Positions 1 through 5,135 of a DNA stretch of 5,135 nt are shown in pieces. Position 1 is the first letter of the stretch; each line of letters opens with the position of its first letter. The position numbers and the translations under genes are program-made. Origin of the DNA: an uncultured Bacteroidia bacterium (lineage in GTDB: Bacteria; Bacteroidota; Bacteroidia; Bacteroidales; UBA932); NCBI GenBank assembly GCA_902767465.1, contig CACXHM010000082.1:1-5135 (forward strand). The letters run 5' to 3'. The notes below the pieces were generated by a model. The model searched no databases, was not told the origin of the DNA, and worked only from the letters and a program-made list of their open reading frames with translations.

Positions 1-1
1 A

Positions 2-547
2 AACCAAGGCAAAAAAGTGATTCTCGGTGCGGCGGATACTTTCCGTGCGGCAGCTGTGGATCAGCTCCAGATATGGTCGGAACGCGCTGGCGTGGATATT
101 GTGAAACAGTCAATGGGCTCCGATCCAGCATCTGTCGCCTTTGACACTGTGAGTGCTGCGGTAGCACGCGGTGCCGATGTTGCGATCATCGATACCGCCG
201 GCCGCCTGCATAACCGTATCGATCTTATGAACGAACTCGGCAAAATCCGTAATGTCTGCCGCAAAGTCATCCCGGACGCTCCCCACGAAGTGCTCCTCGT
301 GGTTGATGCTTCTACCGGTCAGAACGCTTTCCAGCAGGCTAAGGAGTTTTCGCGTGCCACCGACATCAGCGCGATTGCCGTAACTAAATTGGACGGAACC
401 GCAAAAGGCGGAGTTGTTGTTGGACTGGTCGATCAGTTCAGCGTTCCCGTCAAGTATATCGGCACGGGCGAAGGAATAGAAGACATTAAGTATTTCGACA
501 GGGATGCCTTTGTGGCTTCGCTGTTCAATCCTGAAGATTTAAAATAA
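2..547 (+). CDS. ftsY: Signal recognition particle receptor FtsY (SRP GTPase), 3' part only
   Basis: FtsY is the membrane-associated GTPase that receives the signal recognition particle with its ribosome and hands the nascent chain to the Sec translocon. The reading frame is open from base 2, so 181 residues of the C-terminal NG domain are visible. The N-terminal part, including the P-loop (G1), lies outside the window; bacteroidal FtsY is usually a little over 300 residues, so somewhat more than half is present. Numbered from base 2, I see the SRP-GTPase G2 motif DTFRAAA (12-18), the SDPA segment of the SRP-specific insertion (about 39-42), G3 DTAGR (64-68), DASTGQNA (102-109), the G4/G5 region TKLDGTAKGG (128-137) and the closing loop GTGEGIEDI (154-162). 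The ending with YFDRDAFV and a short tail fits FtsY rather than Ffh, which would continue into a methionine-rich M domain. The GTG at 17 is an internal valine, not a start. The stop is TAA, 4 bp before pheT. Confidence 0.97.
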   Translation, partial: NQGKKVILGAADTFRAAAVDQLQIWSERAGVDIVKQSMGSDPASVAFDTVSAAVARGADVAIIDTAGRLHNRIDLMNELGKIRNVCRKVIPDAPHEVLLVVDASTGQNAFQQAKEFSRATDISAIAVTKLDGTAKGGVVVGLVDQFSVPVKYIGTGEGIEDIKYFDRDAFVASLFNPEDLK

Positions 548-551
548 AAAT

Positions 552-3014
552 ATGAAACTCAGTTACAATTGGCTTAAAGATTATCTTGATATGCCTCTCA
601 GTCCTGCGGAGACTGCTGAAGCGATGACATCCATTGGAATCGAAGTTGATGGCGTGGAGGAGCAGGAAGAGATTCCCGGCGGACTAGCCGGCGTGGTGGT
701 GGCAAAAGTCGTTGAATGTGAGCCGCATCCGGATTCGGACCATCTTCACATTACCAAGGTGGATGCCGGCACTGGGGAACTTCTCACAGTTGTTTGCGGC
801 GCGCCCAATGTTGCTGCAGGGCAGAAAGTTCTGTTCGCCCAGATAGGAACCGTACTCCCTGGCGATTTCAAGATTAAGAAAAGCAAGATTCGCGGGGTAG
901 AATCTTTCGGTATGATCTGTGCCGAGGATGAGCTTGGAATCGGCAGCAGTCATGACGGTATCATGGTGCTCCCGGAAGATGCTCCCGTCGGAACTCCGGC
1001 AAAGGACTGGCTGCACCTCAAGACGGAAGCTGTCATAGAGTATGAGATTACGGCGAACCGCGTTGATGCCGCATCGCATATCGGCGTGGCTCGTGATCTA
1101 TATGCATACCTTCGATACAATGGTATCCCCTGCACATTCAGCTACCCCGAAGTCATCGGCTGCGGAAGGGCGGCCTGCTCTGCTGCCGGCTGCGACGATG
1201 ACGCCATTTCCGTTGAGGTTGCTGATTCGGAGGGCGCTCCCCGCTACACCGGCCTCACTATAAAGGACGTCAAGGTCGGCCCTTCGCCCGAATGGCTTCA
1301 GCGCAAACTTCTCAGCATAGGTCTTCGCCCCATCAACAATGTTGTGGATATCAGCAACTTCATCCTTTTTGAACTGGGTCAGCCGCTGCATACTTTCGAC
1401 GCTTCCAAGATAGGCGGTCGCAAGGTGGTTGTGCGCCGCGCTGCCGATGGAGAACTTATACGCACTCTGGATGGTGTGGAGCATAAACTCTGCGCCAAGG
1501 ATATGGTGATTGCCGATACTCAGCGCCCCATGTGCATTGCAGGAGTATTCGGAGGAGAGGACAGCGGAGTGACAGAAGCCACTACAGAGGTTTTCCTTGA
1601 GAGCGCTTATTTTGATCCGACATCCATCCGTCGCACCTCCAAGTCGCAGGGACTTCAGACCGACGCTTCTTTCCGCTATGAACGCGGAGCCGATCCTGAA
1701 ATCACGGTTTTTGCCCTTAAGCGTGCTGCCGGACTTATCTGCGACCTTACCGGCGGTCATGTCGTTGGAGAGATCTTTGAATCTTATCCCAAACCGGTTG
1801 AACGTAAGCGTATAGAGTTGGATTTCGACCGCATCGAGGCTTTCGTGGGGCAGAAGCTCGGCCACGATAATATGGTCCGCATCCTGGAGGCACTGCAATA
1901 TGAATTTGTGAGCCGCGAAGGCGCCAAGGCTGTCGTGCTTGCCCCAAGCTATATGATAGATGTTTACCGCGAGTGTGACGTGGTTGAGGAAATCCTCCGT
2001 ATCCATGGCTACAACAACATCGATTTGCCCCGGCATATGAAGATGAGCGTGACAGCTTCACCCACTCCACAGCCTGAGGCCATCCGCAACCAGATTTCCA
2101 ACTTCCTTGCCGCCAATGGCTTCGCCGAGACCATGAACAACTCTCTCACCAAGGCGGACTACTACAAGGGTCTCAGGACTTTCCCCGAAGAGAAACTGGT
2201 GCACATTGTGAATCCGCTCAGTTCCGACCTGAACGTGATGCGTCAGACCCTTCTGCTTAACGCATTGGAGGTGGTCGCCTACAATACAAACCGCCAGATT
2301 TCACGCATCAAGACGTTTGAGTATGGATCCGTCTATTGCCGTCTGCCGGAAAAGAACGGAGAAACCCTCGAAGGGTATGAGGAGCATCCTTGCTTCTCGC
2401 TGTGTATCAGTGGCACTCCCGATAAAAACTGGAAAGGAGCCTCCGGAAAAGGTGATTTCTATCAGTTGAAAGGCTATCTCGAGCTTCTTCTGAAGCGTTA
2501 TGGTGCGGATTTGTGGCAGATGTGGACTTCCGAGGCTCCGGAAGATATCTTCTCCGAAGGCGTGGTTTACAGTTTGCCCGGCGGCAAGCAGCAACTTGCC
2601 GTGATGGGAACCATCAATCCTGCACTTGCCCGCAGGTTCGGCATCAAACAGAGTGTCGTGGCCGCGGAAATCGACTGGAATGTCCTGTTCTCGCTTGTGA
2701 AGCGCGACAAGGTCTCGTTCCGGGAGATGCCCCGCTTCCCTGAAGTCCGCCGCGACCTTGCACTTCTTCTCGACGAGACAGTCAAGTATGCAGATCTTCG
2801 CGCCGCCGCATTCAAGAATGCTCGCAAACTCCTTAAACAGGTCAACCTGTTCGATGTCTATCGTGGCGACAAGATTCCCGAAGGCAAGAAACAGTATGCG
2901 CTCAGCTTTACCCTGCAGGATGAAGAGCGTACTCTCACCGATCAGGATGTGGAGCGTGTGATAGGCCGTTTGATGGAAGTGTTTACGAAAGATTTCGGGG
3001 CAACTCTGAGATAG
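552..3014 (+). CDS. pheT: Phenylalanine--tRNA ligase beta subunit
   Basis: PheT is the beta subunit of the cytoplasmic alpha2-beta2 phenylalanyl-tRNA synthetase. The alpha subunit (PheS, not in this window) holds the aminoacylation site; beta binds tRNA and edits Tyr-tRNA-Phe. The 820 residues match the usual bacterial length of about 800 and no domain is missing. In order: the N-terminal MKLSYNWLKDYLD; an OB-fold tRNA-binding domain at about 44-152 (VVECEPHPDSDHL at 53-65); the B3/B4 editing domain at about 215-400, with GQPLHTFD (276-283) and FLESAYFDP (348-356); the B5 domain at about 413-490; the catalytic-like core at about 500-710; and a ferredoxin-fold anticodon-binding domain from FPEVRRDLALLL (729-740) to the end. 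By comparison with the Thermus enzyme, H280 and E349 probably correspond to editing residues His261 and Glu334. The start is fixed by the conserved N-terminus. No Shine-Dalgarno site is visible, only A/T-rich bases before the ATG. Oddities: a four-cysteine linker at 194-214 and TANR instead of the usual TPNR at 167-170. Confidence 0.98.
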   Translation: MKLSYNWLKDYLDMPLSPAETAEAMTSIGIEVDGVEEQEEIPGGLAGVVVAKVVECEPHPDSDHLHITKVDAGTGELLTVVCGAPNVAAGQKVLFAQIGTVLPGDFKIKKSKIRGVESFGMICAEDELGIGSSHDGIMVLPEDAPVGTPAKDWLHLKTEAVIEYEITANRVDAASHIGVARDLYAYLRYNGIPCTFSYPEVIGCGRAACSAAGCDDDAISVEVADSEGAPRYTGLTIKDVKVGPSPEWLQRKLLSIGLRPINNVVDISNFILFELGQPLHTFDASKIGGRKVVVRRAADGELIRTLDGVEHKLCAKDMVIADTQRPMCIAGVFGGEDSGVTEATTEVFLESAYFDPTSIRRTSKSQGLQTDASFRYERGADPEITVFALKRAAGLICDLTGGHVVGEIFESYPKPVERKRIELDFDRIEAFVGQKLGHDNMVRILEALQYEFVSREGAKAVVLAPSYMIDVYRECDVVEEILRIHGYNNIDLPRHMKMSVTASPTPQPEAIRNQISNFLAANGFAETMNNSLTKADYYKGLRTFPEEKLVHIVNPLSSDLNVMRQTLLLNALEVVAYNTNRQISRIKTFEYGSVYCRLPEKNGETLEGYEEHPCFSLCISGTPDKNWKGASGKGDFYQLKGYLELLLKRYGADLWQMWTSEAPEDIFSEGVVYSLPGGKQQLAVMGTINPALARRFGIKQSVVAAEIDWNVLFSLVKRDKVSFREMPRFPEVRRDLALLLDETVKYADLRAAAFKNARKLLKQVNLFDVYRGDKIPEGKKQYALSFTLQDEERTLTDQDVERVIGRLMEVFTKDFGATLR

Positions 3015-3018
3015 TTCC

Positions 3019-3654
3019 ATGAAGGGTTTTGCAGGATATCTTTTGCTTTCGCTCGTGGTGGCAGGGTGTCTTGTCACCTCGTGCCATCGCGGCCGGGTGA
3101 TAAGTGCCTCCGACATGAGCGATATCTATGCAGAGATGTTCCTGGCGGACCAGTGGCTGAACGATAATCCGCAAGTCAAAAGGACGGCCGATACCACGTG
3201 GCTTTACGAAAGCATCTTTCAGAAATTCGGATACAGTTTCGATGATTATGATGCGAGCGTAAACTATTATCTCCATCATCCTGAGAAATACAAGAAGATA
3301 CTGGACAAGACAGTGGCAAAGCTTCGCAAGACACAAAAAGCCCTTGATGCATTTTCGGATGATTTCGATAAGAACCGGGAAATCCTTGCCGGGCTCGGTT
3401 CGTGGAACAGGCCTGTCTTCTGCGCAGACAGTATAATGCGGGACAGCAGCCTTCTCTGGGCTATCCGTCCTGCAGATACCCTGAAACTGGATTCCCTTGT
3501 TTTGGATTCCCTTCGCAGGGACTCACTGAGGCTGGATTCATTGCGTCTGGATTCTCTTCGCATCGATTCCCTTCGCAGGGATTCTCTCCGCAAAGAGTTC
3601 GTTCACGAAAGCAGGGGCAAGAGGCATCCCAAGAATCTTAAACCGGAACAGTGA
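3019..3654 (+). CDS. DUF4296-type lipoprotein with a C-terminal five-residue repeat tail
   Basis: This is a predicted lipoprotein of unknown function, 211 residues. The N-terminus is a signal peptide: a Lys at position 2, a hydrophobic stretch at about 4-20, and two possible lipobox cysteines, C17 (VAGC) and C22 (VTSC). Residues about 28-113 look like DUF4296, a family I recall as confined to Bacteroidota: the helix DMSDIYAEMFLADQWL (32-47), then LYESIFQKFGYSFDDYD (62-78), then YYLHHPEKYKKILD (83-96), all typical of the family. Residues 97-150 are polar and probably helical. Residues 151-190 are a tandem array with the pattern x-x-Asp-Ser-Leu, followed by a basic tail ending in KPEQ. The array and tail extend beyond what I regard as the usual DUF4296 domain. 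The start at ATG 3019 is chosen because it gives the signal peptide; it lies 4 bp after pheT, with no clear ribosome binding site. The stop overlaps the next start by 1 bp. Family assignment is by memory of the sequence pattern; the biological role is unknown. Confidence 0.85.
   Translation: MKGFAGYLLLSLVVAGCLVTSCHRGRVISASDMSDIYAEMFLADQWLNDNPQVKRTADTTWLYESIFQKFGYSFDDYDASVNYYLHHPEKYKKILDKTVAKLRKTQKALDAFSDDFDKNREILAGLGSWNRPVFCADSIMRDSSLLWAIRPADTLKLDSLVLDSLRRDSLRLDSLRLDSLRIDSLRRDSLRKEFVHESRGKRHPKNLKPEQ
3469..3588 (+). repeat. Tandem 15-bp coding repeat, eight units (xxDSL array)
   Basis: The sequence holds eight consecutive 15-bp units encoding residues 151-190 of the lipoprotein. The first unit (PADTL) is degenerate. 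The other seven all follow x-x-Asp-Ser-Leu: KLDSL, VLDSL, RRDSL, RLDSL, RLDSL, RIDSL, RRDSL. The Ser and Leu codons vary (TCC, TCA, TCT; CTT, CTG, TTG, CTC), so most units have diverged at silent sites while the peptide pattern stayed fixed. One 17-base stretch is identical at 3505-3521 and 3565-3581, exactly four units apart, which may reflect a later duplication or conversion. The array is in frame and unbroken. Confidence 0.95.
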
Positions 3655-4409
3655 TGCTTAGAGAAGATACCGTATTCGGTCCCATCAAAAGCCGGAGGCT
3701 CGGCAACTCTTTGGGAATTAATCTTTTGCCGCAGAAGGGAAAGCTGTGCAATTTTGACTGCATCTACTGCGAATGCGGATGGAACAGGGATGGCACCGGG
3801 GATCGGGTAATCCCTTCAAGGGCGGATGTCCGCTCGGCTTTGGAGGATAAGTTGCAGCATTGCCTGCTGGATGGCGTTGCCATCGATTCAATCACTTTCT
3901 CAGGCGACGGAGAGCCGACCTTGAATCCGGATTTTCCTGGTATCGTTGATGATACCATTATGTTGCGGGACTCATTTTACCCATCGGCAAAAGTGTCTGT
4001 GCTTTCCAATGCGACACGGCTGGACCGTCCGGCGGTTTTTGACGCGCTTCGAAAGGTGGACAATCCCATACTGAAACTCGATGCTCCAACCGCAGCGCTT
4101 GCCGCCGGAATCAACCGTCCTGTCGGTGATTATGATGTGGATGCAGTGGTTTCCGCTATGGCGCGTTTCGAGGGAAATTTTATCCTCCAGACCATGTTCC
4201 TGAAGGCGCCAGGTTTTGATTCAGCTTCGCCGGAGGTGCTTTTCCCCTGGATGGATATAGTACGGAAGCTGCATCCCAGAGAAGTGATGGTTTATACCAT
4301 CGACCGACCCACGCCGGCGGGAGGTCTTCAAAAATATACGGAGCATCAGATGCGCGAAATGGTGCAGCCCCTGCTCGATGAAGGTTTTACGATACAAATC
4401 AAAGGATAA
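3654..4409 (+). CDS. Radical SAM protein, COG0731 (TYW1-like) family, function unknown
   Basis: This is a predicted radical S-adenosylmethionine enzyme of 251 residues, probably cytoplasmic. The cluster motif is CNFDCIYC, with C32, C36 and C39 as the CxxxCxxC ligands of a 4Fe-4S cluster, followed by another cysteine at C41. FSGDGEPTLNPDF (82-94) is the SAM-contacting GGE-like strand in the form typical of COG0731, and the N-terminal FGPIKSRRLGNSLGINLLP (8-26) is also characteristic of that family. Later strands include SVLSNATRLD (115-124) and LKLDAP (140-145). The family contains archaeal/eukaryotic TYW1, which makes the tricyclic wyosine base of tRNA-Phe. However, this protein has no cysteine before C32, so it lacks TYW1's second cluster, and it has no flavodoxin domain. 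Its substrate is therefore unknown. I prefer ATG 3654, which overlaps the upstream TGA stop by one base; a GTG at 3651 is an in-frame alternative adding one residue. A TAA stop lies 2 bp before deoC. Confidence 0.9.
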   Translation: MLREDTVFGPIKSRRLGNSLGINLLPQKGKLCNFDCIYCECGWNRDGTGDRVIPSRADVRSALEDKLQHCLLDGVAIDSITFSGDGEPTLNPDFPGIVDDTIMLRDSFYPSAKVSVLSNATRLDRPAVFDALRKVDNPILKLDAPTAALAAGINRPVGDYDVDAVVSAMARFEGNFILQTMFLKAPGFDSASPEVLFPWMDIVRKLHPREVMVYTIDRPTPAGGLQKYTEHQMREMVQPLLDEGFTIQIKG

Positions 4410-4411
4410 AT
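4401..4411 (+). promoter_or_regulatory. Weak ribosome-binding-like site before deoC
   Basis: AAAGGA at 4401-4406 lies inside the last codons of the radical SAM gene, five bases before the deoC ATG, with the A/T-rich spacer TAAAT. It is the only start in the window with even a partial Shine-Dalgarno match at suitable spacing. The other starts (552, 3019, 3654) have none, which is usual for Bacteroidota, where A-rich bases near the start seem to matter more. The functional reading is inference. Confidence 0.35.
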
Positions 4412-5135
4412 ATGAACCAGACTGAAATTTTAAAAAAATGTTTTTCTTTTATGGACCTCACTACTCTTCACCCCGAAGATACGCCTGCGTCCGTAAAGAC
4501 TCTTGTGGATAAAGTATGCACCTTGCAGAAAGAATATCCTTCATATCCTCTTCCGGCTTCCGTGTGCGTGTTTCCCAACCTGGCTAATGTGGTGCGCGAA
4601 AACCGCCCGTGCGAGGCTGTGCATGTTACCGCCGTTTCCAGTTGCTTTCCCACAGCCCAGAGTTTTCTGGAAGTGAAGATCCGCGAGTGCGAACTGGCTG
4701 TTGAGAATGGTGCCGATGAAATCGACATTGTGTTGGCACTTAATAAGTTCCTTGCCGGTGATGAAGCAGGTGCCCGTGAAGAGATCGTCGCCATGAAAGC
4801 CGCCATCGATGCTGCCGGAGCACGTGAGGGCCGTAAGATTGTCTTGAAAGTAATACTTGAGACCGGACTTTTGAAGACTCCCGAACTTATCCGCAAGGCT
4901 TCTATGCTTGCCATGGAGGCCGGGGCCGATTTTATTAAGACATCCACCGGGAAGGTAAGTGTGAATGCCACCCCGGAGGCCGCCCGTGTAATGTGCGAAG
5001 CTATCCGCGACTACTATAAGGTTTCAGGCCGTAAGGTCGGCTTCAAGGCAGCAGGCGGAATTGCCACTGCCGAAGATGCTCTTGTGTACTATAATATCGG
5101 TCTTGAGATTCTTGGCGAGCAGTGGCTCGTCAAGG
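4412..5135 (+). CDS. deoC: Deoxyribose-phosphate aldolase DeoC, 3' end cut off
   Basis: DeoC is a class I aldolase that splits 2-deoxyribose 5-phosphate into glyceraldehyde 3-phosphate and acetaldehyde in deoxynucleoside breakdown. The frame is open from ATG 4412 to the window edge, giving 241 complete codons plus one base; E. coli DeoC has 259 residues, so most of the TIM barrel is here and only the last strand and C-terminal tail are missing. MDLTTLHPEDT (14-24) matches the E. coli N-terminal region. The Schiff-base lysine is K176 in ADFIKTSTGKVSVNAT (172-187). The second active-site lysine is K212 in GFKAAGG (210-216), and D105 in ADEIDIV (101-107) matches catalytic Asp102 of E. coli. C52 aligns with E. 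coli Cys47, the residue attacked by the crotonaldehyde by-product. ATG 4412 is preferred to the internal ATG at 4451 because the sequence before it aligns with the E. coli N-terminus. The start is 2 bp after the radical SAM gene. Confidence 0.97.
   Translation, partial: MNQTEILKKCFSFMDLTTLHPEDTPASVKTLVDKVCTLQKEYPSYPLPASVCVFPNLANVVRENRPCEAVHVTAVSSCFPTAQSFLEVKIRECELAVENGADEIDIVLALNKFLAGDEAGAREEIVAMKAAIDAAGAREGRKIVLKVILETGLLKTPELIRKASMLAMEAGADFIKTSTGKVSVNATPEAARVMCEAIRDYYKVSGRKVGFKAAGGIATAEDALVYYNIGLEILGEQWLVK

Noticed and set aside
1098..2036. Long minus-strand open frame of 312 codons opposite pheT.
   Set aside because: It lies wholly inside the well-supported pheT gene, its translation shows no recognisable domain, and it is explained by codon usage on the + strand leaving few reverse stops.
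2301..3116. Minus-strand open frame of 271 codons across the pheT end and the lipoprotein start.
   Set aside because: It overlaps two convincing + strand genes and its translation resembles no family I know; a shadow frame.
3508..3521. Small inverted repeats TCCCT-TCGC-AGGGA at 3508-3521 and 3568-3581, possible hairpins.
   Set aside because: The stems are only five base pairs, with no T run after them, and they fall inside coding repeats that already explain them; not terminators.
3469..3588. Canonical pentapeptide-repeat (right-handed beta-helix) domain.
   Set aside because: The canonical pattern has a small residue two places before the central Leu/Phe and Asp/Asn one place before. Here Asp sits at the buried small-residue position, so the fold is unlikely.
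3276..3593. Minus-strand open frame rich in RRES repeats.
   Set aside because: The repeats are simply the antisense reading of the xxDSL array; the pattern is best explained by the lipoprotein.
3654..4409. Calling the radical SAM gene a true wyosine synthase TYW1.
   Set aside because: There is no second set of cluster cysteines before C32 and no flavodoxin domain, and wyosine is not known in bacteria; only family-level similarity is supported.
4468..4971. Minus-strand open frame opposite deoC.
   Set aside because: The + strand frame contains all the DeoC catalytic motifs, and the antisense product is serine/alanine-rich without a recognisable domain.

Overview
The window looks like chromosomal DNA from a member of the Bacteroidota, most likely the order Bacteroidales. 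Three things suggest this. It carries a lipoprotein of the DUF4296 type, a family I know only from this phylum. Its genes lack clear Shine-Dalgarno sites and instead have A/T-rich bases just before several starts. Its protein sequences resemble Bacteroidales versions of FtsY, PheT and DeoC. Base composition looks moderate, roughly half G+C by eye. I cannot name the family or genus.

Layout: five genes all lie on the + strand and are packed head to tail. (1) The C-terminal part of ftsY, the signal recognition particle receptor, is cut by the left edge. (2) A complete pheT encodes the 820-residue beta subunit of phenylalanyl-tRNA synthetase. (3) A complete DUF4296 lipoprotein of 211 residues ends in an unusual tail of five-residue repeats. 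(4) A complete radical SAM enzyme of 251 residues resembles the COG0731 (TYW1-like) family. (5) deoC, deoxyribose-phosphate aldolase, is cut by the right edge after 241 codons. The spacings are 4 bp, 4 bp, a 1-bp overlap and 2 bp, so there is no intergenic room for a promoter or terminator and the five are probably co-transcribed. No stretch over 300 bases lacks a gene.

How they relate: FtsY docks translating ribosomes at the membrane, PheT charges and proofreads tRNA-Phe, and DeoC breaks down deoxyribose 5-phosphate. The lipoprotein and the radical SAM protein have no established role. The products do not form one obvious pathway; this looks like a housekeeping operon with two uncharacterised passengers. 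I see no RNA gene, mobile element, CRISPR array or clear new system. The parts most worth a second look are the repeat tail of the lipoprotein and the TYW1-like enzyme sitting two genes after pheT.
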